56,295 nt of DNA from Phanerodontia chrysosporium (taxonomy: Eukaryota > Basidiomycota > Agaricomycetes > Polyporales > Phanerochaetaceae): assembly GCA_001910725.1 (NCBI GenBank), contig MJGA01000071.1, positions 1 to 56,295 of the forward strand, in the 5' to 3' direction. Below the pieces are notes generated by a model, which did not search any database, was not told the origin of the DNA, and saw only the letters and a program-made list of their open reading frames with translations. Numbering within the stretch: position 1 is the stretch's first letter; the number at the start of each line of letters is the position of its first letter. A program made the position numbers and the translations under genes. Below are positions 10,038-21,300 of this stretch, piece after piece.

Positions 10038-12284
10038 ATGGCTTCCAGTGCATCATTCACCACGATGTTGACGTCGCAAGTTTCAATTGCGAAACTTACC
10101 ACTCTTCCCACTTCCTACTACGCCCTTCTGGCTACAGTTGCATTGCTTGCCCTGCTCTTTGCACGTCGGACGCAGCAACCGACTCCCCCTGGCCCTCGCG
10201 GACTGCCCATCATTGGCAATGTCGCAGAGCTCTCAGGCGGGTTCGAATGGATCCGGTTTGGGACCACTCTGAGGAAGCAATTCGGTGCGTAAGCGCGGCA
10301 TGTAGACCAACGCGAATCTAATTGGTGTTGTCGACAGGCGATGTCTTGGGCTTCAAGGTCTTGAACAATAGGATTCTGGTTTTGAATACCGCGAAAGCCG
10401 CCAAGGAATTCATGGACAAGCGGGCTAGCAAGTACTCGAGTCGGCCCGTCCTGACGGTCATTGGCGAGCTGATGGGCCTCGATCAGGTTCGAATCTACAT
10501 TTATCATGCGAGATAAGTATACTAACAGGTCATTCTCGCAGGCCATGCCACTCATCCCATATGGAGCGGAGTGGAGAGCTTGCCGTAAATTAGAGCACGT
10601 CGCTCTGAACCAGTCTGCGGTGAAGCAGTACCGCCCTGTGATTGAACACCATGCTGCTCAGCTTGCTCTCGACATCTTACAAGAACCCGATAAATTCTTG
10701 ACACACACACGGCTGTCAGTGCGGCTTTCTGACTGCACATCTGCCAACTGATCGTTCCCTCACAGGTGCACCACCAGGATTATTCTCGCAGTCACGTATG
10801 GCCTATCAGCGCGTGTGACAGCCACTGAGGTACGCCATTTCGGGCTGTACTGAAGGATGCTCTCTCTGATATGGCGGACAGTACATATCTCTCGCCGAGG
10901 AGGTCATGCGGATCGTCACGATATACCTGCGTCCTTTCGCGCACCTGTGCGATGTCATGCCAGTCCGTACGTACCATAGCACTGTGTTTGTCCGCTTGGC
11001 TCGCTGACTAGCACAGTGAAACATCTCCCGTCCTGGATCCCTTTCCGGCGCGAGGCCGAATACGGGCGACGCCTCTTCGAATCCTTTGTCTCCACGCCCT
11101 ACGAGCGGACTAAGCAGGCTTTTGTGCGTCTTTCCTATATTACTCTTTGAAGGTGAGCTGATGCCATTGAAGGCTAAGGGCGACGCGGAGCCCTCCCTCA
11201 TACGGGATATTCTGGCGAGTATGCCACAGGACTCGTTGACTCCGGAGGTCGAGCATCGAGTCAAATGGACCGCAGGTGAGTTCGCATTGCTTGCGTGTGG
11301 CTTCGGCTATACTCATGGTCAACAGGATCTATGTTTGCAGGTACGTTGCGGCCGGGTATGTATGAGTACAAGTGCTCACCATTATACCTTCGCCACAGCC
11401 GGTGGAGAGTCCGTACGTCACGTCTGCGGCCGCCCACGCCTGAGTCCTTTTGACATCGTATAACGTAGACATTCGGCACCATCGGGGTGTTCATGATGGC
11501 CATGGCCCTGCACCCCGACAAGCAAGCCCGTGCGCAGGAAGAGGTCGACTCTGCGGTCGGAACAGACCGTCTGCCTACCATGGACGACAAAGCCCGCCTG
11601 CCTTATGTCTACGCAGTCGTCCAGGAGGCCATGCGCTGGCACCCCATGCTGCCGCTTAGTGCGTACAGCCCCTGAGCCGTGTCAGGCATGTCACTGACCC
11701 CCACCAGGCCTCCCGCGCCGCGCCGAGGTCGACGACGAGTACGACGGCTACTACATCGCCAAGGACACCACGGTCTGTGCCAACTTATGGTACGTCTACC
11801 CTACCAACACGATGAGTGTGGGCGCGTTACTGACAGGATGCAGGGCCATGGGCATGGAGCCGAATGTGAAGTACCCGCCAGAGCAGTTCATCCCCGAACG
11901 GTTCCTGGACGCGGAGCACCCGACTCCGAATCCCAATACGTGGGCCTTCGGGTTCGGCAGGCGGTGAGCAGATTCATCCCCGCAGGTACGTTTAGAGAAC
12001 CTTACATTATTGTTTTCTAGCATTTGTCCTGGAAAGGCGCTGGCAGAGGAGTCACTCTTCGTCCTGATGTCGACGCTGCTCGCGATGTTCAAGATCTGCG
12101 CGCCGCCCGAGGGCATCAAGCCTGAGTTCGAGTCGCGCGTCGTCAGGTGGGTACCATCCGACTTTGCTCGGGCTGCTCGCAGCTCACGGTGCGGTCCAGC
12201 CTGCCGAAGCCGTTCAAGTGCATCTTCCGCCTCCGTTCGCCTGAGAAGGCGGATATGCTGCGTGCGGTCGTCGCTACGCAGTGA
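10038..12284 (+). CDS. Cytochrome P450 monooxygenase
   Basis: This 519-residue membrane-anchored heme-thiolate oxygenase has 14 exons: 10038-10284, 10338-10486, 10542-10714, 10766-10829, 10882-10966, 11017-11123, 11173-11275, 11326-11340, 11399-11412, 11469-11658, 11708-11789, 11844-11963, 12021-12146 and 12200-12284. All join in frame. An N-terminal hydrophobic anchor precedes the proline-rich hinge [10 protein letters not shown]. The I-helix oxygen-activation motif reads AGGEST, encoded across two micro-exons of 15 and 14 nt. ExxR is in [10 protein letters not shown]. The heme ligand loop is FGFGRRICPGK, split by an intron. The reductase partner would be CPR in the ER. Substrate is unknown; the nearby terpene synthase and epoxide hydrolase suggest a terpene scaffold. 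The I-helix has Ser where many P450s have Thr. Confidence 0.95.
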
Positions 12285-13101
12285 GCGTCCGTCAGACTGC
12301 TGGTCCACCGCAGTACGCCCGCGTATGTAGAGTTTGACACGGGTATCGTATCAACAGGGATCGTGTGCGCGGGATGCACTGTGTCGTGAAGAGGGATAGA
12401 TGTATATTCGACATCGAGAGTTCCTAGACCAGCCAGCCTACTACGACATGTGCCAGTAACCATGATACATGCACGCAAATAGGGAGTCACATAACACTAG
12501 GCGTCATCGAAGTCTGCAGAGTGTTGGTCTTGGGATATTGTGGATTTGGGAACAGAGACGCGTTTGACCTCTAGGTAATGTTCTTATGATACAGGAGTAA
12601 GTTACTGTTTCCTCTTCGCTGGCGGATTGCAGCTGTTCATCGACGGCGACCGGGCGTCGTCCTCAGGAACAGCTTCAAGTGAGCGCCGCAGCCGTTGCAT
12701 GCTGATGCAGCCTAGTCTTTTGAGGTGAGACAATCTGCTTGTCAGCGAGACAACCTGCCCGATCACAGTGCGATGGCTTGGACCAGACTTGGACTGGGCA
12801 GCCCACAACGAAACATACTGTTCTTGGCGACAAGAGGGGTGATGAGGAAACAAAACAATCAGCCATGGCCAATTGCCGCGTCTCCGCAATGTCCGCAACC
12901 AAGCGCCAGGGCGGGGAATATAACCGCGCAGAAGAAAAGAGTTTTCTAGTCTGTCCTTGGACACTGCTGCTCCCTCGCTAACCGGGTCGACTGGTCGATT
13001 CCTGCCTTCCCTCTCCTCTCTCGCCGTCGTCGTTGCCGTGCTGCTGTCGCTCCTTCGCGCTACTAACTCTCATTTATTACACCACTCACCTATCGATCGC
13101 T
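12285..13101. other. Intergenic, no gene seen
   Basis: The gap between the P450 and the PL14 lyase holds no supported gene. An AATATAAC element at 12917-12924 could be part of the lyase promoter. Confidence 0.5.
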
Positions 13102-14305
13102 ATGTTCGTGTTCAAGTCGCTCGTTGCTCTCCTGGTCCTTGCAGCCTCGGTGTCTGCTCACCCATCCGCGGAGGCGATCCACCGCCGCCACCACCGCATC
13201 CGCGATCTATCCCGGCGGACGTGCCACCCACGCGCCACGGGCAGCTCTGCCTCGCACACGGCCAACAACGCTGAGGCACAGACCTCGAGCACATCGCACC
13301 ATGCCTCGTCCACTCATTCATCCGTCGCAGCTGTCCAGACGGCAAACGCACTCTCCATCCACACCAACCTTGCCGCGCTCGCCCCGATCGCCAATATCGT
13401 CGAGTCCTGGTCGACTGCGCCATCGGCTCCGGCCCCGCTCCCGCTCGCCGACTCAACGTTCCGCATTCAGGATGAGATCAAGGCCCTCGCTCATCCGTAC
13501 GTGCCCGCCCCCGACGGCCAGCTCTCCATGAAGGCAACCTACCCAAAGGGCTCCTGGAACTTCCAGAACAGCCCCAGGGTGGTTTCTCATTTTACGGCAA
13601 AGGTCCTGAGAGTGTCGATCTCACCACCGCGAAGGAGGTGACCTTCGGTTACACAGTCCTCTTCGAAGAAGGCTTCCAGTGGAACCTCGGTGGAAAGCTC
13701 CTTGGCCTCTGTATGTCTCATTCCATTTCCGATCGGCCGCGATCGACACTTGCTAACCCAATTCGTAGATGGTGGGGACAACGACGAAGTTGCCGTGAGC
13801 TGTTCGGGTGGCAGACGTGACGACCGCTGCTTCTCAGTGCGTCTTATGTGGCGCCAGGAAGGCAAGGGCGAGATGTATACCTACCTGCCGAAAGCGTTCG
13901 CCGCCAACGACGCGATATGCCACGTTCCGCCGACCTCGACGTGCAACGACGAGTATGGTGCCTCTGTTGGCCGTGGTGCTTTCAAGTTTGAAGCCGGCAA
14001 GCCGACCTCGGTCAGCATGCGGGTGCGCTTGAACGATGCTGGCCAGGCGAACGGCGAGCTTGAGCTCTGGGCGGACGGTCAGAGCGTCATCAACGTCGGC
14101 GGCCTGATGATTCGCGACAGCGACGCTGGCAGGATCCGCGGCCTGATGATGCAGACATTCTTCGGAGGTAAGCACCGTCTTGAACTTCACTTCACTTGGC
14201 GGCACGCTGACGGAGTCCTCAGGCTCCGAAAAGAAGTACGCCACGCCCATCGACCAGCACACCTACTTCCGCGATTTTACGATCGCCATTACGGAGAAGC
14301 TGTAG
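13102..14305 (+). CDS. Secreted polysaccharide lyase family 14 protein (one-base frameshift)
   Basis: This is a PL14-like lyase, a family that cleaves uronic-acid polymers such as alginate or glucuronan by beta-elimination. A signal peptide (about 20 residues, MFVFKSLVALLVLAA) is followed by a Ser/Ala/Thr-rich linker and the lyase domain, with motifs YPKGSWN, GGFSFYG, GGKLLGLYGG, SCSGG, CFSVRLMWR and a C-terminal YFRDFTIAI. Introns are 13711-13768 and 14168-14222. The frame breaks near 13572-13575, where AGCCCCAGG would need a fifth C to read SPQGGFSF; with it the protein is 363 residues. Conserved sequence runs straight through both frames with no room for an intron, so a sequencing error is more likely than a dead gene. 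The native substrate in a fungus is unknown. Confidence 0.85.
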
Positions 14306-14988
14306 AGCGCACCAACTCACGTTCTTACGCTTCTGCGATGCACCAGCGCGGCCCACGCATACCCACGACCTGGCACAAACCCAGTCGATCCTTTCACACG
14401 CAGTCTCCATGCTCTGACGCTTTTCATGCTGGCCCATGCTCTCTCTCCCATCTCTCGCTCTCTCACAGATGTCTCTGCTGCTAATATAGCAGGGCATCTC
14501 GTGTGCGCTCGAGGCGTGCACGTCCTCAGCTCCGCCCACCAGATGGGCGGGCCCGCCACGGCCCTCGATGGGCGTCGCGGAGATGTCGAGTAACGATTAG
14601 TACGCTGGCTTGTTGATAGTTTTGCTCTATCTCACGTACGTTTAATCTAAATTATCACCTTCGTTTGTTGTAACGCGAGCCCTTGTTCGGGTTTGACCTA
14701 TCTGAATCCTGTCTCACCTGAATGTAAGTATACCGACGGCGTCGTCTCTTCCGAAACACAAGAAGCTGGAAGCAAGCTTAGGGCTACCTGGATGTCGAGG
14801 CCAGACGGGCCGTCGAAGTCGGAAGCTGTCATTCTCCCAGGCTAGGGTTAAGGTTACACTGGGGGCCGCAAATAGGCGCGAGGTTCTCTTGCGGAACGAA
14901 ACTTGACTTCCGTCCACGGCCTCATTCCGCACAACACCACCACTCCCATAGGCACTGCATCTTGTGCAGTTGCGCGTAGCCAAGGCGC
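14306..14988. other. Intergenic, no gene seen
   Basis: The region holds the 3' end of the lyase transcript and the promoter of the carrier gene. I see no coding exon. Confidence 0.5.
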
Positions 14989-16349
14989 ATGAGCAATGTC
15001 AGCCAGCACCTCATTTCAGGTGAGCTAAACTCGTGCAGGTGTGTGCTGCAACTCACACTCTGCAGGTGCCCTCTCGGGCTTCGCGTCAGGCATAGCCTTG
15101 CAACCGTGTATGTCACACCGGAGAGGGCATTAGACGTGTACTGACACGTTTTGTGCAAGTTGACTTGCTGAAGACGCGTATGCAGCAGGGGGATGGGCAG
15201 GTAGCGGGTTCGAGGTGAGTGCCCTCGCACGCGACTCTGTAAGCTACTCTAACCCATGAATGGTCAGACACCAACTGCGAATTCTGGGCACTGCCCGCGA
15301 GGTGATACAGACTAACGGTGTCCTTGGACTATGGCGCGGCACGACGGCAACCCTTCTTCGGTGTGTGCGCATCCTCTCAGCTCGACCTCCCAAAAGCCTC
15401 ACCGTTCGCCCGCAGAAACGTCCCTGGCGTCGCGCTTTACTTCACAGGACTCACTCAGCTTCGGACGTTCCTCTCGACTGCACCGTATTTCAAGTCCATG
15501 CGAACCTCCCAGCCCGCTACCCACGGCAGCACACTCCCGAAGCTCACCGTCCAGGGAAACCTCCTCGCCGGCGCTGTCATGCGTGTCTCAGTGGGGTTCA
15601 TCCTGAACCCGTTCTCTGTATTGAAGGCGCGATACGAGGTGCGCTCCCCTTCGTGTCAGGTCTGCAGGCGCTGCACGCTCTTCGCTAAGATGTGTCTGCC
15701 CCGTAGAGCAACCTGTATGCGTACAACAGCCTATTTGGAGCGCTCCGGACGATGGTGCGCAGCGGGCCCTCCGAGCTTTTCCTCGGCTTCCTTCCGTCTG
15801 CCCTCCGGGACGCCCCGTATGCAGGACTGTTCGTAGTGTTCTACGAAGGCATCAAGCACGAGACTAGTGAGTATGGACGTCCTTGAAGGGCGCCATCCGT
15901 GCTGAACACGCTTGCAGATCGGCTCATACCGTCGAGTTCTTCGCTGCATGCCGCCGGAGTGCACAGTTTCTCCGCTGCAGCGGCGAGTACTATCGCGACT
16001 ATGGCTACTCATCCTTTCGATGTTGTGAAGGTACGTTCGTGCCGTCTGAAATCACAGGGCAGCTGCTGATTCCGTTCGGTTCGCAGACAAAAATGCAAGT
16101 TCGGAGCGAAGAGCGGTACCATGGTCTCATGCAGACCGTTCGAACAGTGTGGAAGGTATGTTTTCCATTTGAGTGGAAAGGGAAACTACTGAGTGCATGC
16201 AGCAACGTGGGATCCCCGGTTTCTTCGACGGAGCGGTCCTTCGTTTGTCACGAAAAGTACTCAGTTCGGCCATCGGCTGGGCCGTCTACGAGGGCATGCT
16301 CATTTTCATGCGGACAACTGGCAAACGTGCACCCGGCCAGTCATCCTGA
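14989..16349 (+). CDS. HEM25: Mitochondrial glycine carrier (SLC25A38/Hem25 type)
   Basis: This 310-residue carrier of the inner mitochondrial membrane imports glycine for the first step of heme synthesis. Nine exons join in frame: 14989-15019, 15066-15107, 15160-15214, 15268-15360, 15416-15638, 15707-15866, 15918-16030, 16087-16155 and 16203-16349. Three carrier repeats are seen, with signatures PFDLLKTRMQQ, PFSVLKARYE and PFDVVKTKMQ. The second lacks the acidic residue, as is usual in SLC25A38 proteins. The N-terminal HLISGALSGFASG also fits this subfamily. Stop codons of this gene and of the acyl-CoA dehydrogenase are only 88 nt apart, on opposite strands. Confidence 0.92.
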
Positions 16350-16437
16350 AAGGACCCATATCCGCCTGCTACAGTACGTGTGTATAATAGTACATCCCTC
16401 CTCCCCTTTTCTTGGTATCCTGCGCAGCGGCTTCGGC

Positions 16438-17974
16438 CTATGAATATTGCTTCTGGATGAACTTCGCGATCGTCTGCAGCTGGATATTGGACGTTCCCTC
16501 ATAGATCGCTCCCTGTAATCGGACATGTCAATACCACACACTCCTCACAGGCAGAGCGGCTACTCACTATCTTGGAGTCCCGCCAGAACTTCTCGATGCC
16601 GGTCTCACGAGTGAAGCCGACACCACCCGCCCACTCGATGGCGTTGCCGGAGACGCGCTGCGCGACGACACTGGCCCAATACTTGGCCATGGCGGCTTCC
16701 TTCGTGAACTCGCGGCCCTCGTCCTTGCGCCGCGCTGCATTGTACGTCAACAGACGCGCCGTCTCGATGTCGATGGCGGCCTGCGCGATCTGGAACTGCA
16801 TCCCCTGGAAGGTCCCGACGGGCTGGCCGAACTGCTTGCGCTCGTACGTGTACGGAACGGCCTTGTCGAACGCGCCCTGCGCGAGCCCGAGCATCTGCGC
16901 GGCGATGCCAATACGGCCCTCGTTGAGGATCTCGATCGCGATCTTGTAGCCCTTGCCGACCTCGCCGATGACGTTCTCGGCGGGGATGCGCATGTCGTCG
17001 AAGCTGAGCGTGCAGGTCGAGCTTGCGCGAATGCCGAGTTTCTGCTCCTTCTTCGCGATCTGCACGCCCATATCCTTCGTTGCGATGAAGCAGGTGATGC
17101 CCTTGTACCCCTTGCTCGGGTCGACGTTCGCGAAGATGAGGAAGACGTCCGCCTCGTAGGAGTTTGTGATCCACATCTTCGAGCCGTTAATAATCCAGCT
17201 GTCTCCGTCCTTCTTCGCACGCGTCTGCAGCGCGAAGGCATCCGAGCCGGATGCAGGCTCCGAGAGACAGAAGCTGCCGACCTGCGGAGACAATTAATAC
17301 CTGCGCCGCGCTATGGCAAAGGCGGGATAATAACTGACCTTCGACTCTGCAAGTAATGGCAGGAACTTCTCTTGTTGTTCCTTCGTGCCGTACTTGCGAA
17401 TCACGGTGTTGACCAAAGTGTTGTGCACGTCGCACATGACTGAGACGGATGGGTCGACCTTGGCAAGTTCCTCAATGGCAATGATGGCCGCGGTAAATGA
17501 CGATTCGGAACCTCCGAGGTCAGCAGGGGTCTCAATACCCATAAGCTATGGTATCCAGTGAGGTTTGCGAGTAGGTCGTCAGGAGGTAGGCGGACGTACA
17601 CCCTGCTCAAAGAGACCCTTTACTACTTCTGGGTCCATCATCTCATTCTCGTCCATCTCGCGCACTTTTGGACCGACGACATCCTGAGCAAAGCGTTGCA
17701 CTGATTTGTCGTCAGCGTATCTCGCACTTCGCAGCTGGCGGGTTTACTAACCAGTCTCACGGAGCATCTGCTCCTCCTCTGTGAACGTGTCCAACGAGTT
17801 GAGGCCAGACTGGGACGCAGCCACAGCGGTGCGGGAGAATGCTCTAGGCCAAAACGTTGAGCTAGAGCACAGCCTGCCTTACAACGAGGTCTCCCACCTG
17901 CTGGTGCTCGCTGCTGGCAGAGAACGCAGCGCTTTGAGAGACGGCTTCAAGGACCTAGACGCAGAGCGAAGCAT
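16438..17974 (-). CDS. Short/branched-chain acyl-CoA dehydrogenase, mitochondrial
   Basis: This 421-residue FAD enzyme oxidises acyl-CoA to the trans-2-enoyl-CoA, most like ACADSB in branched-chain amino acid breakdown, and passes electrons to ETF. Six exons: 17898-17974, 17752-17843, 17600-17700, 17339-17545, 16568-17281 and 16438-16512. The N-terminus (MLRSASRSLKPSLKALRS) is an Arg/Ser-rich mitochondrial presequence. Motifs are FEQGLMGIETP, the FAD/substrate loop SFCLSEPASGSDAF, WITNS, and the catalytic base Glu in IYEGTSNIQ in the last exon. It has a 368-nt divergent promoter with DDB1. Confidence 0.94.
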
Positions 17975-18342
17975 GACGAAGTGGTGAGTCACGTAGCGTA
18001 TCAATAACCAAGAGTGCTGAGCAGAGGCAGGGACGCCCAGGTGTAAAATAATGCGAGGGGAGGGTGTACGGAGCTTGCTTTCCCCTCACCGGGGACGTTA
18101 TGAAGGCGGGGTAGACGCCGGTAGGTCGGATCTCCCGATCTGGGGTAAATCACATGGTCTTTTGTCCACGTGATGGAGACGCCTAAGCGGGATGACGATG
18201 ATGATCGGCTCGCGTTTCGTGGCAGGCGCCCGTAGAGTGCAATCGCTCTTCGGCGGTCTTCAACTCAGTTCTACACGTCCCTTCGTCTCACGGAGGCTGC
18301 TACAACTCTTATGCACTTTGGACCGCGCTGTGTACCGCAAAA
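17975..18342. promoter_or_regulatory. Divergent promoter, acyl-CoA dehydrogenase / DDB1
   Basis: This 368-nt gap separates two start codons on opposite strands. No TATA element is obvious. Confidence 0.45.
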
Positions 18343-21300
18343 ATGAAGGTGGTCACGACGCTGCATCCACCCTCGGCCGTCATCAGCTCTGTCAGGTGCA
18401 AGCTCGCGAGCAATAACGAGCTGGGGCATCTCGTAGTCGCGAAGACAAACAGGCTAGAGGTCTCGTCGATACATCCAGAGGGTCTCAGACAGGAATGTGG
18501 ACTGGAGATATGGGGCCGTGTCCTGTCAGTCTGCGTGGTGCCTGCAGCGGTGAGTGCAGGGCTTTGCGCCTGAGAATGTAGCCTCACTAACGGGACACAG
18601 GCGGAAGGCGTGTCAAATCTACTCGTGCTCACGGACCACTCCTACCCGAAACTCATTCTTCTCGCTCTCGAGGTGGGAGGCGAGACCAGCGAGCTCAAAG
18701 AGCAGTGGACGACGGACCTGCACGATCGCAATGCTCGGCATGCCGAGTACCTGAATGATATCGTCGTCCATCCAGCCGGGCGAGCTGCGATAGTCAGTTG
18801 CTATGCTGGGAAGCTTACTGTTGTGGTGTTTAAGAAGGGAAAAGTGGATAAGCACTTCGAGGTCATGTGTGTGTCCCGGTCTACCCTCAACTCTCCTCTC
18901 GCTGACCTGAAGTTCCAGCCTCCCTGAGCTGAACCTGCTCGCCGTCAGCTTTCTGTACTCTGAGCCAAACGCACACACGCACACCGTCGCGATACTGCAT
19001 ATCGACCACCGGCAGCGCATCCAGCTGCTCTGCCGTGAGCTTGACGTCGATGCTCTGGACCTTTCGGTCGAGATCGCCCACACGATACCGCAGACGATCC
19101 TTCCGGCAAACCACTTTCCCTTCACCGAGCTCCCGCTTAAGCTCGTCTCCGTGCCGCCCTTCTCGCTAGCCCAAACGCCCGAGCAGGAGAACGCGGACGA
19201 CCGGCCTGCCAAGTGCCGGGGCGGCGTCATCGTCCTTGGGGGACGCAAGATCAACTTCTACGAGCTTTCCGATAAGAAGACAGTACGCGAGCTCAAGAGC
19301 AAAGCAGATAGGCAAACAAAACGCCGCGCAAGTGGTAACGCAGAGCAGATCAGGATCGCAGACGAGAAGGATGCAGCGAGAGAGCTCAAGAAAATCAAGC
19401 CGCGGGCGACAGTGAAGTGGCCGTGGAGTGAAGTTGCTGCGTGAGTTCCAAAATATGCTTCAAGGTGATGTCTCATTTGATTATGTCTCTAGATGCTGCC
19501 CGGCAGACGATGAAATGCGAAGATTTTTCGTGGGAGATGCGTTCGGCCGACTCGCCCTTCTGACGCTCAGCGACGCCCCCGAGTTCATCTTAATCCCGCT
19601 AGGCGAGGTGCGACGGTCATTCCGCGGCCATAACTCACAGTTCTCATGACTTCTCCTAGACATCTCCACCCACAACTCTATCGTACCTGTCGTCTCAGGT
19701 TCTCTACGTGGGCTCTGCCCTCGGAGACTCGCAGCTACTACGCATCTCCCCCGTGCCAGTATCGGACCATGAAGTGGATACCCTGCCCATTCCTGGAGGG
19801 ATACAGACCATCAAGCCCACAGAGCTCGGCGCGCCGCGTGCGGAGAGTCCCGACGATGACTACGACATGCGCGACGCCTTCGATTTCCGTGACCGCAGAG
19901 GCGGCAAAGTAGTAGGATGCAAAGGCAAGTTCCTCGAGGTGGTGGCAAGCTACCGAAACATTGCCCCAATCATGGACTGCGTGCTCGCGGACCCAGATGA
20001 GAGCGGTCAGGTGTGTCTCTCTGTTTGCACCGTTGGATAGCGATGTACCCACTATCATCCAGCCGCAAATCATCACATGCTCCGGCGGTGCAAACACCGG
20101 CTCGCTAAATGTTGTACGGACAGGCGCCGACTTCCAGGAGCTGGCCGTGCTGCACGAATTGCCCAATGTGACGAACATTTGGCCCATAAGGACCAGCTTC
20201 GAGGCATCGTAAGCGCCTTAGTGTGCCTACATCTGCCCAAAGGCTGACCACGCATAGCTCTGATGCATATGTCCTGACCACGACGCTCTACGACTCTTCG
20301 CTTCTGCGTTTTGACGACCGCGAATCGGTCACGCGCATCGATCCCTCTGCAGGCGGCTTCGTCACCAACCAACGGACGCTTGCGGCAGCGAACGTCCCCC
20401 GGCGTGTCACTCAGCAAGGCTCGTCGACGTATGTCGACTCGTCGTTGATTGTGCAGATTACTCCTCAGGGATTGAACTTGGTTGAGTATGATGCTGCTCT
20501 CGACACTTTTGCTAGGGTCGGAAACGGGTGGGCAGTTCACCAGCAGGAGAACCCTATCTGGAGGAGCAAAGAGATCGTAGCCGCGAGCATCAACCCGAGC
20601 CAATTCGCCGTAGCACTCAGTGGCGGCTCGTTGTTGTTGTTCAATCTTAGCCCGGAAGGCAATATCAACCTGATCCAGTATGTGATCCGTCAAATTACTG
20701 CGTCTTCCTGCTGAGAAGGAGATAGATCCCGCGAGTTCCACGGGAAGGAGATCGCAGCGCTCTCGTGCTCCCCGCTCGATCCGACCAAGAACTTTTCGCC
20801 CTTCGTCGCCGTCTCATTTTGGGAGTCGAACACGGTAGCGCTGCTGTCCACGAAGGACCCGGCGCACCCGCTATCGACGCACGCAGAGAGCGCGCCGCTG
20901 CCCGCGCTCGCGCACTCGCTGCTCCTCCACAACTTTGGCACGGGCCGCAGCGCGCGCGACGCGGACTTCCAGCCGTACGTCGTCGCGGGGCTTGTCGATG
21001 GGAGCGTCGTCTGCGTGAGCGCGCGGAACAGCGAGCTCCGCGAGCAGAAGCTGTTCTCGCTCGGCACGACGCCTGTCAGCCTGCGCGTGTCGACGGTCGA
21101 CGGAGAGCGCACAGTCTTTGCGACGGGCAGCCGTGCGGCGGTGTTCTACTGGGACAGGCAGCGCCTGCGCCAGTCGCCGGTCATGCTGAAGGTGCGCCGC
21201 GCTGCTGGGTGCTGAGCTCGGGCTGCGTTGACCTCTCGAGGGCAGAATGTCACGGTCGGCACGAGTCTGAACACCGCTGGATTCCCGTCGTGTCAGATTC

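Noticed and set aside
10485..10495. GGTTCGAATCT, resembling a tRNA B box.
   Set aside because: It lies at an exon-intron junction of the P450 and there is no A box or cloverleaf around it.
13497..13577. An intron (GTACGT to CCCCAG) that would avoid the frameshift in the PL14 gene.
   Set aside because: It would remove the conserved ATYPKGSWN segment of the lyase domain and its phase does not fit the following exon.
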